The notes under the pieces are model-generated. The model made no database searches. It saw only the letters and a program-made list of their open reading frames with translations, and was not told the DNA's origin. From Puffinus mauretanicus (lineage: Eukaryota > Chordata > Aves > Procellariiformes > Procellariidae), in contig JAJKFH010002273.1 of NCBI GenBank assembly GCA_023333565.1, positions 930,001-994,000 of the forward strand: DNA of 64,000 bases, written 5' to 3'. The position numbers were made by a program, and so were the translations under genes. Below, one piece after another: positions 12,507 through 26,371 of this stretch. Position 1 is the first letter of the stretch, and every line of letters begins with the position of its first letter.

Positions 12507-15500
12507 CCTGTAAAATAAATGTAACCACTCAGCTAGTAGGACAGAACTGGAGACCAGGGAAGGCCTGGCTTCAGTCACTGTTACTCAAAAGCCACAAAGT
12601 CACCTAAGGGTTATTCCCGTGACTTTAAAGAAAAGAAAAAAACAATTTTATTTAGCATACAAAGCAGCACTTTTGGGGGAGAATTATACATTAAAAAATA
12701 GATAAAGTGGATTGCAATATCTTAAACCGTAGTTCACTGTGACCAATGAAGACAGTGAAATCTGTCAGACAGAGACAAACTGATTTCTTTCGATATCAAA
12801 ATCCCAGTATATGCTTAAAATCCATGCCCCGCTGTAGTCATTTGAATACTTTCTTTTGATGTCAAAAAGACCTAGGTTTTCATCCCGGAAGTAAACCTTG
12901 TGTATGTCAAACAGGAAAAGAATAGACACCTCTCAGATTTTACATAAAAATTTCACTCTTTATGAACACTTACAGTTTTATTGCTTCTAACTCCAAATTT
13001 TCAGCATAGTCCTCCTAGCCTCAAAACCTCTCATTTTCCAAGAGGTGTTAGGAAAGTCTAACTTGGCTCAGGTCAGACTAATAACTGAAAAGAAAATCTT
13101 GCTCTTCCTGTGTGTCATCACATCATATTTATGTCATCCAAACATGTTTATTTTTTGATCCTTCTTTCATTGTTAGTATTTTAGGGACCATTATAAGGAA
13201 AAGATTTCTTCAAAATTCATCTTCTAGATGTACAAGAATCATAACGACTCTGTCAGTGTGCTATGAAAAGATCTTTTTATGATGTATGGATAAATGTCTC
13301 TCCAGATAATAAACTATTCATTCCTCTTGAAACAGCTTCTCCAAATTAAGCTTAAATCAAAGCACAAAATAGGTTTGTTTTGCTCAGATTGATACCCAGT
13401 ATCCATATCAACACACAATTTAACATAATGGGTTGTCTTTGTTTAGAGGAAACTGAAGTATATAGCTGAGGTATATCAGCAAAGCTGTGCGAGGATAATT
13501 CACCAGTGTCCAGTGATACCAACGCATCTTTTATACTTTTATGAGAGTAACAGAGAAAAAATAGTAAGAAGTCAGAAAAACAGGAAGAAGCTGCTTTTTC
13601 GTATGTAACGTCCATGTCTCTGTTTTTATTGCATTCAGTGCATACATTGGTTAAGGTCAATGACTATCAGTTTAAATTTTGTGCAAACTGGCAGACTGAT
13701 TTTAAAAAAAGATTACTTTAAAATCTGATAGGCAGACAGTAGGCAACCTAATGTATCATTGGCGAACATCACAAATTGTGACACGAGATTGTGTGAAGGG
13801 GTAAGCCATGTATTGTTTTCCTTGATGTTGCGATATAACATAAACAATTTACAAAAATACCTCTCAGTCATTTTAGTGGTACTGGAACAAGCTGGTCTGC
13901 AACCTTTTGATATAGATGATGTGAATTCTCCAAATGCCTTTTCAGAAAGTTGTTTTATATATATTTATATACTGTACTGCAGGAACGTCAGCCTGTCTCT
14001 TGGTGACGGATAGTGCATTTCCTTTACAAATGCTTAGGTTAAGCAGAAGTTATTAACTGTTATTCATCCACAAATCTTCTAATCAGATCAAAGACTGACC
14101 AAAAAAACCCACCGAAACCAAACCAAAAGAGAAACAGGAAAAACTCCAAACAAACACACAACAGACAGGGACATTAAATCCATTGGGAAAACCTTGTTTG
14201 TCATCATCTGCCACTGTTCTGCCCACTCTGATGGGTAATCATTTTGCAGTTTCTCCAGATATCTTTTGCCCTGTGGGAGAGAGACAGTGCTTTTCATCCG
14301 GTCCACAAACTAGGAAAAAGTGTGGTCAAATATTCACAACTGCCAACTTCAAAGCAATTTTTCCATGGCAACCATACCTCAAAAGCCTGGAGTTGCAGAA
14401 CTTGCCAATTAGCAACTCCAAAGGGGGCCATTAGCTCCTTCAAAAACCTAGCGGACACTGTTTTTAATCACCGGTTGTTTTCAGCCTTACAGCCAGCACA
14501 ATGCAAACACTAACCATGCAAGTTTAAGGCTGACTACTTAGAAGTTGATGATGCATGAAAAGAACAACACATATCAAGCTCCATTTTTTAATAAAGAATA
14601 ATTATCCTTAGTAAATCTTCACTGCTGATTTATTGTTGTTTAATTAAAGCAAGTCGTATTTTCTCATTATTGCCAACGGTAAACCATGCATAACAGCCAC
14701 AAAATTTGCTTTCATTAGGAGTCCTCAGTTATACTGCTGCTTGGGAATGAACATGTACCATAAAGCAAGGAGTATCTGCATAAATATGGACCTGTAGAAG
14801 GGACTGCCTAGCTGTCTAAAGCTTCTGTTCATAAAGAGAAGACAGACTGGAGAAAATAAGCATATAAGAAACAGAAAATACAGAAATCAAGGACACTAGC
14901 TCCTTAGCTTGTAAAATCTTTCGGACTCCTCTGAAGTCTATGGAAAGTTATGCCATTATTAGCCATGAAGCCTAGATCTGTATTTAGTTAAGATTTTCTT
15001 GTACATATAAAGGAAAAACCAAACCTTTGTAATTAAAAAAACCCCTACATTTTCATTAGCTATTTTAAAGTAATTATTTCTTTATTCACATAAATGATGT
15101 GCCATGTCGTTCAGAGATCACACATATTTCAGCAATAGTAGTAAGAAAAACATGAACTTTACCCATTCATTTAAATAGGATGTCATTTGTGAAGCCCAAT
15201 TATTCCATTACCATTTACACTGTAACACTGCTAACTAATTTACCACTTACCATCCTGTCATAAAACCCCAGTTATCCAGCCCATCTTGTGTTGCTGGCTA
15301 TGTTCATGCCGCTTTGGCATCTGGTGCATTCGAGAGGAATAGCTGTGCAAGTTTTGAAGACGTAACCAACTTCGGGACCTCTGCATGCAGCAGAGAGGCA
15401 CTCTCTTTTACATAAAATTGGGATCATTTCAGGAGAAAAGCGGCGCACAGGATGTTACATGAAACCTGCCTGACCTGTCTGAATGCCGATGCATAAGCCG

Positions 15501-18500
15501 GCTGCTGGCTGGATGTCTCTCCCAGAAGGCGCTACAGGGCACAGGGCACGGCAGGCCACGATGCTATAGAATGCCGCTGTGCTGCTACTGCCCCAAGAGC
15601 CTACGTAAAGCAGCCCGGACTCCTTGTCAAAAAATTGAGACATGGGCCATGGCAAGAGGCTAAGTAACCAGGGCCAACCGAGCAAACCCCCGAATCAGAG
15701 CATGAGTCTTGACAGACCAGGAGAGCAATGGGAGCAAAATAAGATCACATTTTAGCAATTTAAGGACAGATTCTCCCACGCACATATTGCCTCTGTCCAG
15801 TAGCAGGCCTAACAAACTCATAACTGTATTTGTCAGGAATGGTGCTAATTAATGGTTCTAATATACATATTTTCATTATTCCAGTCTCTTAACAGGTTCA
15901 GTAGTTCTGAAATACTCTCTGAGGACCAAACCCAAATAAATAATACTTCTTTTATTATCATCTCTAAGTAATTTGGGGTTACGAGCATCTCTAAGAAGTT
16001 ATTATGTTTGTGTGTGCTTGTTCACTATTCACCAAACAAAGCTCGTTTTATAATATTAGAATCGGCTACATGCCCTACAGGCAGGTTGAGCTGTGAAATA
16101 CCAGTCATTGCTGTAACACACACACACTCTGAAAGGAAGCTGATGAAATTTCATGGCATTTCAGTTGGACAGACAGTGCAAATTTTCTTGTGTATTCCTT
16201 ACTAGCATTTCACTGTTAGCTGCCTAGCTTCACAGAGGAAGAGAGATTATTGCTAGTCCAGACCACGGGCGTTTTTTAAATACACATCCTATAAGCAAAG
16301 CCTGATGATGTGCCCCTTCTCTGAAGCTGACATCAGGTGCTGGAGTTAACAGCCATGAGTAGGGAAAGGATGGATATCATAGCAGTACACAGGCTGGAAA
16401 TTGAAGCCTCAGGTCTAGAAAAAAAATTCTTAAGGGGAAACATTTCTCTGCTATGCATACAGAACATATTTGACTGTTAATTGTATGATTTTTGCAGTGC
16501 CCTGGCTTAACTGCACTTTGTGATAGTACACTAACAGGGTCCTTGCAATATAAAAGTAGGATGAAGACTAACTTGAGGGAAAGGTAAAAATTGCTTCACA
16601 AAGGCTTCCCCTTAAATGAAGTTCCAACTCATGTGAACTAGTCATTCTGACAGAAGATTAAAGAAATGGTCAATAAAAGAGAAGAAATAGACCAGTTACT
16701 TTTTTCTCCTCGCTTCTTTCTCCTCATATTTGGTTTTCTTTGTATGTTCTTTCTTTGAAAGAATGGGTTGAAAAAGACACAATAATGAAATTTTTAAACA
16801 AAGAAAACACTGTCATCTTCTGTTTGACATGTACAAGATGTTTTTAAAAGTAGCAGTCACCAAAAAAAAAAAAAAGAAAACCAACTCCCTGCAAAACAAA
16901 CAAAGCCAAATTAATAAAAGATAGGATCTTTTTGTGTTTTTTTTCTTAGCACTACGTGAAAATCCACAGCAAAATTACTTTCCCAAAGATATGCTGCTTA
17001 CATAACCAGTGATAGTTACAGATGCCTTCATGGTCCAGTTCTGTGTTGTCTTTGTAGGTCTGTTTTATATATGATGTTGCTTCTCTTCTACTGTGGGTGT
17101 CCTTCATATCCCATGGGAGCACCAGGCAAATGAGTCCAGAGTAATTGTGCACCAACTACCACAGAGACTGCCAATATGTAGGTAGATAAAAAGAAATCTC
17201 GCTTCACCACACCACCATGCTCTGCTGATAACAGTTCTGCTCCAGACCTAGCCTCATCTTCCCTCTGTATGATGCGGTAGAAAGAAAGAGGTATGAAATA
17301 TGTTCTGAGAGTGGTAATTTTGCCAAATGTAACCCCCCCAAAAAAGAAAAAAAAGTTATATTAGAACTACTAACAATGTCATGTCAATACAGACAGGCAT
17401 GGACAGATGTGTGCCTTCTTCAGCTGTCCTCAGGAAACCAGCTCCTGCCTTGAAACTCTTTGTCAATGCCTCTATGAGGCTGAACCTTGACTAACATGTC
17501 CTAACAAATTCAGGGTGCTTTTCCATGAAATATTTAAACATTTACTGGAACAGCTGAGTGTCTTAAGTATCTCAAAGGGATGACCTAGGTCCAATCTCAC
17601 GCATCTCCTTGTGCTTCCTTTCACAACGTCTGTTCAAGTCATTTGTGCCAACGAACAGTTTCCCCCAGTCACATGGGAGCAGACCCTGTTTGGTGGGTAG
17701 GAGGACATGCCTCTACAGTCTGGTCCCAACTGAACCAGGGATCTGTTATTCGCATAGCCCTTGGTCGAGGTAATTGAAATCCACTGGAAGCCTCTCATGT
17801 GGCCTTTCCATCATCACACTCATTACTCTATCTAGCAAATATTCATTTGATACTTGTGGTATGATGTTATACAGCATTACTGCTTAAAATCTATCACCAC
17901 TAGTTCTTTGAAAAAGAAACTAAACAGAAACGAAATTAGCGTGGTCCAATGCTGTATTTTTACCAAGTAATTCCAAGACAAATGCATCTCAACACTCGAC
18001 AGGGGCATGTATTACCACTCTAGTCCCAATAATAGGTAGCAATCATCTCCTGCCTCCACAAAATTCTGTTTTCCCCTTTTCCCATTCCTAGGGAATGCAT
18101 GCATGTGTGTTATATTTAGCAGTGTGCTGTCTTCTTTTCTACTTGTGGCTTTACACCTTGTTTCTTTTAACATCTGCTTCATTTATAGCATAACTTTATA
18201 GCAGATATATCAAGAGCCAAATATTTCTAAACAATTCTCATCACTCATGTGAATTCCTTCACCACGAATCAATATCAGAATCAATCCCAGGCCATTTTGA
18301 GCTCCCTCACATCCTTTTATTTCTCTTCAGACACAGTGCCAATAATTCAATAGAATTATAGAACCTTCTTGCAAGAGCCATGTGAATTCACTATATCACA
18401 TTCAGCACACCTTGCACCAAAAATCTGAATTTTAGTTACCTTGTGGGGCAGAAATGTGCTTGCTAGGGACACTGTAACACATGAGAATTAAGACATAAAC

Positions 18501-20894
18501 ATATTTTCTGTAGCTGTAAACTTGACCTGTGGTCTCCCAGTACAGTTTGGTTTTTTTTTCCCCTTGTTGCTTCTTTCTCTGGTTTCTATTGTGCTCATTT
18601 ACTGAGTCACATTGCAAAGCTAGTGCAATCAAGACCCTCCATAGTGCTCTTCTAGGAGGACCCAAAAACTGAGGGTCAGAAGCGCTTTCCAAGTCATGAT
18701 CCTGTCATTGGAGTTGAGGGCATATGGGTACCATGTTATTCAGTCTCTTGGAATGAGGAGAGATGGATTAAGTCTCTTCAGACTGCTAAGGGCTCACAGG
18801 CTTCAGCTTACCGTGGAGAGGGGGGTATACAGTGTGCAGTGAAGTCACACCTTCCTTCTTCAGCATCCTGACTGCCTTAAAAGGGACTTTTAGGCTGAGG
18901 ATCACAGCTTTAAGCTATCCATTTCTTTTGTTCCAGTCTTTCAGCACTTCAAACTCAAATTCTCTCCAAGGATTTAGTTGGGTTCATTCTTGCATTCAGA
19001 ATGCTCTGAAATTTTTCCTGAAAGCTTTCTCTCTGCTGTTCCCTTCCCTCCCTCCCCTCTAACTTCTAGTCTTTAATTCCAACTCCATGCCTTCATTCCT
19101 TTCATGAAACAATCACCGACTTCTTGCTTGCAAATCGTCTGTCACTCAGTTCCTTCTTCCTTAAAATCATGCATTTGCAAAACTCTTTTTTCATAAAATC
19201 ACTCTCCGTACTAGTGTAGTCTCTTCAACTTGTCTTGGAACTGATGTCTTTTTTTTTAAATTGATTTTATATGTAGTTTTATATTTGGTTTTAACTACAT
19301 TTTTGTCTTCTCAATGCAGCACAGTTGTGACTTGTCAGTATTCTTAATCACTGTGTACACACGCATAATCCTGTAGGTACTGACAGACTGCTAACCTCTG
19401 TTTTCGGACTGTTATTTTGAAAGAGACAGGTATTTAAATAATTTCTTTCAGTGGTTACCCCCTTTTTTCATAGCTTTCATGGACTCAGTTACATCTGTAT
19501 GTAACTCCAGAGGACTATAACACAGGTTTTCTCACTTATCTCTCTTATCTATATTACATATATCTCACTTCTTCCATGTGATGTAGATAAAAGTGTGAAA
19601 AATGCATGCAGTGTCAGTAATAATAAACTCAGCTCCTCAGGCTAAAGTGCATCACACATCCTACACACCTATGCTAGTAGACCACTCCCTAAACTATTCA
19701 TATAATCGGTATTAAAGGATAAGCTGTATTTTCCTCTAATTTCTTTAAACATGATTTCTGTTTTTTATAACATCATTATCTTTTAAACATCTATTTTACA
19801 AAGGCCAGCAGGTGATTCAAAGCTAAAAGTATTTCTCCTTCATCATATGAGTGTCACACATGATCCCAGCACTTGTAATTTCACACACCTTAATCGCACA
19901 CCTTAAAGCAAAAATTCCATCTTCACTGTGTCAGAGCTCATTATCAACTGTTTTCTGATATCCTCATACACTGCTACTGTCAATACTGGTTCTTGAAAAC
20001 GTGTTCCATTGAACAAGATCAGAAAATCCTACATTAAAATTGTTATGTGCAACTGTGAAAAAATATACTTGTTTCCAAGCAAATGTGCTGACACAGATTT
20101 GTAAAGGCCCTGCTTTGATTTTATTAGTTAAAGGTATTTGTCCATTGTCATTATCCACTGTTAATGGACAAGAAATATATAAACACATTTCTGATACACA
20201 ATATCATTCCTGTCAGTTACTTTATAAAGACCATATATATGACAGCACCACTACCATGTACATAAGAATTAATACAGGAAAGCATCACTAAAGCTGCTTA
20301 AATTAAAACTGGAAGAAATAGAAACAGGATTTAGATGAACTGAAATATATTTATATGCCTGTATTACATGGAAAACCAAAGGTAGCCAGCTACAAGAAAA
20401 TTTGCACATCAGTAAAATATTACCTGATATTCTACAGGATTATTACAACATTTTGTTGCTGTTTTTTCCATGCCTATTGGTATAATATCCCAAGCATCTG
20501 ATCATTTCTGAAGTGGACTTTCCACTGATATACTTTACAAAAATGTTACAAAGGATTTCACAGAAAAATGAAAACTTCGTGATACACCTTACACCATCTT
20601 TGGTAGCAATAACAGCACTGCATTATTATTATGGATTAGAAGTCCAGATGAAGACAAATTAAAAAAACTTGGAGAAAATACAGGCTAAGCTATATTTTTA
20701 GGTTTATTATTAGAATATTACTAAACTCCAAATAGCCATGTTGTTTATATGACCTTGCTTTTCACAGCTTACCCCCTCCCCCAGCTAGGATTTCATGGGT
20801 GCAAAGGAGAATTACTTTAACTACATTCATTCCAGTGTGACTGGATGAATCTGGGAAGAAGAATCAAGTCTATTGTAGAAGTTCTCCGGAATTC
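12507..20894. other. Unique DNA with one GC-richer block near 15.5 kb
   Basis: No gene is recognised. Bases 15430-15720 are visibly richer in GC and CpG than their surroundings. On the minus strand they carry a 76-residue open frame (15455-15685) that I cannot assign. Bases 14560-14850 and 14440-14530 look like complex, non-repetitive sequence of the kind seen in conserved non-coding elements, which is an inference only. A CA microsatellite of about 10 bases lies near 16118 and an A-rich run near 16862. Confidence 0.5.
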
Positions 20895-20980
20895 TATAGA
20901 ATCACAGAATAATTTAGGTTGCAAGGAGCCTCTGGCCATCTTCTGGTCAAACCCCCCCTCATGGTTGCAAAGGTCAGGAC
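20895..20980 (-). mobile_element. CR1 LINE 3'-end fragment
   Basis: The plus strand reads TAGAATCACAGAATAATTTAGG followed by a CAAGGAGCCTCTGG-type stretch. This is the reverse complement of the last 80 or so bases of a CR1 element, including its ATTCTATG-type terminal repeat. CR1 copies are usually severely 5'-truncated because reverse transcription starts at the RNA 3' end and stops early, and this is such a copy. The inner boundary near 20980 is approximate. Confidence 0.8.
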
Positions 20981-23900
20981 ATACACACATTACAGTTTGT
21001 GGAAGTGCAATGTGAATCAGACCAGTGAAACACTCTGGTATTAAACAACTCTGCATGATAGCCGAACTGTGAAAATATTGAAAAGTTAGGAAAGGGCTGC
21101 TGGAGAAGTGGAAAACAAGAATGTTTTTAGCCAGCATCTTTTGGAAAAAAAAAGAAAAAAAAAATTATGTGGCAGTATTCATTCAGTCGACACCTGGTGC
21201 ATACTATTGTTCTGCTAGCTTGATTTGCCACTACAGGCTGAAAAATTCCATCAGTCATCTTACAGAGATATCACATCGGTTTTAACTTTGATTGTGACAG
21301 CTTAATTTTGGCTTGCAGGTAATGACCTCCTTTCACATTTTACGTGATTATTTTTCCAGACTGATTTAGAATCAGTTTCTTTCACTAGTTGGAACAAGGA
21401 AAAGTAAAATGACTTCCCCCGCCCAGGTTTGAATTTATCCTTTGCCTAAAAATGTGAAAGAATGACAAATTATATATATACACATACACACATGCACACA
21501 TATTCTTTTACCTTTACAAAAATCTTGGCTGCTCAGTGATCCTGAATCCCTCACCATTCTTTTCTTCCACACCTGTAGATGATCCTGACCATTGAAGATT
21601 TATGGTGGATCTGTTGACTGTGGACAGCGCAGCACACAGTCTATGCAGAAGATCTCTCTGATTCATCAGATTCCCTACCCCTACACATTCATGTATATTA
21701 AGATTTAGGGGGCAAATGTGTAGTGAGAAGATGAGGATGTGGAACTACTGAAGCCCCAGAGCCTTCCATGACTCTTTTTATAAAATGGAAACAGTATTCA
21801 TATATATTCACCTGCCTCTTCCTGACATGGGATTGGCTTTCCACAGCCTCAGGGATTGCTTTTAAGAATAAGATAGTAATGGAAGTAGCTGGGGGGGGGG
21901 GAGAAAAGAGAAAAAAGCCTGCTTTAAAGAAATGGACTAATTCTCTCTTGATAAACCCCTAAAGGTTAGTTCAGGACTTGCTACGTGTTTGGTTTTCTGA
22001 ACCTTATTGGAATACTGTAGACTAATTTCAAAAGGAAGAAACGAACAGTTAGAAGAAGGGATAGTCTGGAAGATGTAGCATCACAAAGAATGAAGAAAAA
22101 AAACCAACCCACAGAGCTACTATCTAGGAAGATCTTTTCTATTTGAAACATTGTGAACTATAAATTGCATAGTATTTGTTAGGAACTAGCTCAGTTAATC
22201 TCCTTTTTTTTTTCTATGCTGTTCTCCTTCTCACTGCTGTGATGGATTTTTCCTGTATTTTCCCACCTCAGTGTTATGCCCTTCCAGTGAAAATGCACTA
22301 GGTCGAAACACATTTTTTTCTTTCGCTTGCTGTTCCTGTTGGAAATCTCTCGCACCTGCAGGCAGATGTATTCACAAGTACAAGGCAATTCTTTCCCTGA
22401 CATGTGCTGAACCTGAAGGATGTATAATGAAAAGCATTAGTATTCTGCTTTTGACAGAGAGTCCCTAGGAGTAACCTTCAAAAGGTGCAAACATGTAACT
22501 CACTGGTATTACATGGCTCCCCCGGGACTATGCCACCGAGAGTTCGGAGATTGCAACAGAGCCCATGAAGCTGTTTTAGTTCAAACTGCAGCCTTGCACA
22601 ATCTTAACTCTGGAGACCCACAGCCGGCGCCCCAGCTAGCATCATGGTCACCGCACACACCTTATGGGATGTAGCCTAAATATTAATCTGTCCGAAGCGC
22701 TGCTGTGGTACTTGCTGCTTTCTTTCTACCCTCAGAAAAATTCAGTATCACCTAAAAATGCTGAGGCTCACTGAGACTCGAGCTCTTCAAGCTGTGAGCT
22801 CTGCATTTTTTCGTAGGGCTGACAGGCAGAACTCTTTCATGGACCAAAGCCGGACCTGGACAGTCATCAGTGGGCTCATACTTTGCTGAGGATCTGGCTG
22901 CCTCCGGTAAACTATTGTGCTAATGCCCGTAGGAGTCTCTGGGAAAGTTCACTCCATGTTATATGACCCATAATTGTTATGTTACGGTTTCTTTTCCTTA
23001 TCTGTCTTGTCCTAAAACCATCAAGATTTTACCTTGTAAAATGTACTTGCCATTTCCTAGAGATTCCCTAGGTTGGGTAGGTCAGGAGGATGATTTTGAT
23101 AATGTAACATTCTACTTGTGTAACATCAATTTTTTCATTACAATAGTTATTTTAGAGAGAGAGGTTTATGCACTTTGTGTACCTAAGAGTATCTATTTTT
23201 AGCATAGTGTACAAATGCTTTAATCCGTTTGCTTTTGGAATGCAAACTTACTGAACATAATTTATTAATGAAGCTACAATTGTGCAGATAGTGATCTACT
23301 GTGTTGAAACAGATGGAATCAACAGATTTAATATAACTGGCAATATAAGACTTGCTCATTCAAAGTGAATTAATAACTAAAGGCAAATCCTTCATTTAAG
23401 TTTTCAAAATTTTACTTCCCATCTTATATAATTAAGTCTTTGGGGGTCAGGGTGGTGTTGGGAGACAAGTCCAAAATCCATACCTCACTTGCGGATTACC
23501 TTGGCAACTAAGGTATTTTCAACACAACGCTAAGCATTGTGCGTGAAAAGAAAACACTTTTGCTTAGTGCCTCAGATATGAGGATAAACATTTTGGGGCA
23601 TATATTTTCTGCCTTATGAGAGGAAATACTACGTTATTAGTTAAGTAAATCTAAATTAGTTAAGTAAATCATGGGGCATGCCTGCCTAGAGCAATGGCAC
23701 ACACAATACAGATGCCTGAGATAACACCGGCGTCCCTGTGTACTGAACCCCAGCAGTTCAGCCTTGCTTGGTAGCCTAACCATGACTTTTGGACTTTGGA
23801 GGCCTGAGCAAGTAGCTTCGCACAACTGTGTAGTGTTCCACGTGGCTAGTGCTGGCACTCCATGTTATGACAGCCAGCTTCAGTGAAGTACATGAGAGAC

Positions 23901-24159
23901 AAAAGACTAGTTATAACTTTGAAGAAGATTGAAATTTACTTCAGAAATGTTCAGCCACACAGAACAAACTATAATATATATATAAAACTATAATACAACA
24001 GTTTTAGGTCCAAGAGAGAAAGAGACAGCACGCAATACAGTACAAGAACAGCTTTTCATTTAGAAGTATGCAATTAAAAGACCCAGAATAAAAAGTGAGA
24101 GGCACAATCTGAGTGGAAGAAAATTGTTCTGGGAAGCCCCAGAGTTCAGAATATGGCTG
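20981..24159. other. Unique DNA with microsatellites and a small tandem duplication
   Basis: No gene is recognised. A (TA)n-(CA)n compound microsatellite lies at about 21471-21504 and a G11 run at 21891-21901. ATTAGTTAAGTAAATC occurs twice in tandem at 23636-23651 and 23655-23670, separated by TAA, making a 19-bp duplication. The patch at 22510-22680 is richer in CpG than its surroundings and has no ORF I recognise. Confidence 0.5.
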
Positions 24160-24759
24160 TGTATCATGGTTTAACCCCAGCCAGGAACTAAGCCCCACAC
24201 AGCCGCTCGCTCACTCCCCCCCGTGGTGGGATGGGGGAGAGAATCGGAAGAGTAAAAAAGAGAAAACTCATGGGTTGAGATAAAGACAGTTTAATAGGGA
24301 AAGCAAAAGCCGTGCACGGAAGCAAAGCAAAACAAGGAATTCATTCACTGCTTCCCATCGGCAGGCAGGTGTTCAGCCATCTCCAGGGAAGCAGGGCTCC
24401 ATCACGTGTAACGGTTACTTGGGAAGACAAACACCATCACTCCAAACGTCCCCCCCTTCCTTCTTCTTCCCCCAGCTTTATATGCTGAGCATGACATCAT
24501 ATGGTATGGAATATCCCTTTGGTCAGTTGGGGTCAGCTGTCCTGGCTGTGTCCCATCCCAACTTCTTGTGCCCCCCCCAGCCTGCTCGCTGGTGGGGTGG
24601 TGTGAGAAGCAGAAAAGTCCTTGACTCTGTGTAAGCACTGCTCAGCAATAATGAAAACATTCCTGTGTTACCAACACTGTTTTCAGCACAGATCCAAAAC
24701 ATAGCCTCATACTAGCTACTATAAAGAAAATTAACTCTACCCCAGCCAAAACCAGCACA
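24160..24759 (-). mobile_element. Solo LTR of an avian ERVL-like endogenous retrovirus
   Basis: Read on the minus strand, the element starts TGTGCTGGTTTTGGCTGGGG, contains the TATA block (CATATAAAG), the conserved GTTTGTCTTCCCAAGTAACC segment and the ATTAAA polyadenylation signal, and ends GGTTAAACCATGATACA or one step shorter. It is about 600 bp and is the same subfamily as 7357-7942. CTATG at 24760-24764 and CTGTG at 24157-24161 fit an imperfect 5-bp target duplication if the end is placed at 24162. The left end is therefore uncertain by about 2 bp. No internal sequence adjoins it. Confidence 0.92.
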
Positions 24760-25845
24760 CTATGGAAGACAGCCAGTGAAACCTCATTTCAAATATGTGC
24801 AAATACAGGAAAGGTTTGGCCTGGGTCTCACTGAAAAAAAAGAAAAAGAAAGAAAAAAATCACAGAAAGAACATTTCCAAATGCAGAATCAGGACTTTCA
24901 GCACTGTCTACATTTTGAAGAACAAAGGAGTCACAAGGAGATTTACACAAAGGCCAGGATGTCCTTAGGGAAATCTCAATGAAGGAAAATCATGGCACCT
25001 GGTAGTGAAGCTTATTCTGCATATTATATGAGGTCATGAAAAAGCAATTTTGCCAGTGATCAAAGCCTCTCTGGAGAACTCAAGAAAAAGCATCAAAATG
25101 AAGGAGCAGAGCTACTGGCCAGACTAACTAAAATGTTAATAAAAATACTTTACTGTTCTACAGTAGAGGTCAAGTGTTCTGTAGGTGAAAACTAAGGAAA
25201 AGTCCTAGGACAGTAGTTGACCAGGAGCACGTTCCTCTTTGTAGAAATTACTAGTGATGTGCAGAAGTTTCCAGCTACCCACAACCTTAAAGACAGAAGA
25301 TACCAGTATTGAAAGAACCTAGTCTTCACTGACACAGTCACTCAGAAATTGTGTAGTGTGGAAAATAAATTTTTAAAAAATCCAACAACTCAGTATCTTC
25401 TATTTACTTGATGGGACAAAATACATGTGAATGGCATTTTTTTCAGTTAGGCCAACTGTCTTAATCAGGTAGGGGTATGTATAAAGGTATATTTATATTT
25501 ATACATGTGTGTGTGTGCGTGTAAGTGCATATATATATACGAGAATACCTTTCTTGAAAATCAGATGAAAAAGTCTACTGAACTGGTTACATAAAGATAA
25601 GCACTTCCAGCCTCAAGCCAACCTGTTATTTCTGAGCTTTGAAGTGTAGGTGTACATAATCAGTGTTTCAGAACAGTAGAGGCATATCCTATGTAAGAAG
25701 AAAAATTAAAGTATTTAGGAGTAGTAGGATGCCAGAAGATAATACTAAGAATGAAAGCATGGTCATACTGCAGAACTGAATGTTTGGATTTTTTTACAGA
25801 AAGGTAATGTGACTTCAATTGTGTAATTCAACTTTTGTAATATAT
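24760..25845. other. Unique spacer between two solo LTRs
   Basis: This AT-rich stretch of 1086 bp shows no retroviral leader, primer-binding site or ORF. A compound TA/TG microsatellite lies at about 25484-25541. It is ordinary host DNA rather than the interior of a provirus, because the two flanking LTRs differ strongly and the right one has its own target duplication. Confidence 0.7.
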
Positions 25846-26371
25846 TGTCGCGGTTTAACCTGGCAGGCAGCCAAATACCACGCAGCCGCTCACTCACTCC
25901 CTGCCCCCCCCCCCCGCCCCTCAGTGGGACAGGGAGAGAAATGGAAGGGTAAGAGTGAGAAAAACTCGTGGGTTGAGATAAAGACAGTTTAATAGAACAG
26001 AAAAGGGAAAATAATAATGATAATGATAAAATATGCAAAATGAGTGATGTACAATGCAATTGCTCACCACCCGCGCTGACCAATAACCAAGTAGCGATCG
26101 GTACTTCCTGGATCACGCCTACCGTTCATATACTGAGCATGATGTCACATGGTATGGAATACCCCATTAGCCATCTGGGCTGGCTGTCCTGATTATGTTC
26201 CCTCCCATCTTGTGTACCTAGCTCAGTCAGTAGGCACGGGAGCTGTCCTTGGACTAGAGGGCACTTAGCAACAACTGAAAACATCACTGTGTTATCAACA
26301 TTCTTCTCATACTAAATCCAAAACACAGCCCTAGGAAGAAATTTAACCCTATCCCAGCCGAAACCAGGACA
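25846..26371 (-). mobile_element. Solo LTR of an avian ERVL-like retrovirus with perfect target duplication
   Basis: Read on the minus strand, this 526-bp element starts TGTCCTGGTTTCGGCTGGG and ends AGGTTAAACCGCGACA. It is flanked on both sides by TATAT (25841-25845 and 26372-26376), a perfect 5-bp target-site duplication, so both ends are exact. It belongs to a different subfamily from the copy at 24160. The centre differs: it has a GAGCAATTGCATTGTA block and an ATT/ATA-rich run. The termini, the ATTAAA signal and the TTTATCTCAACCCACGAG block are shared. A C12-13 run lies near 25905. Confidence 0.95.

Noticed and set aside
24160..26371. The two minus-strand LTRs as the ends of one provirus with a 1.09-kb interior
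   Set aside because: The LTRs differ strongly in the centre, the 25846 copy has its own perfect TATAT duplication, and no primer-binding site adjoins 25846 on the minus strand.
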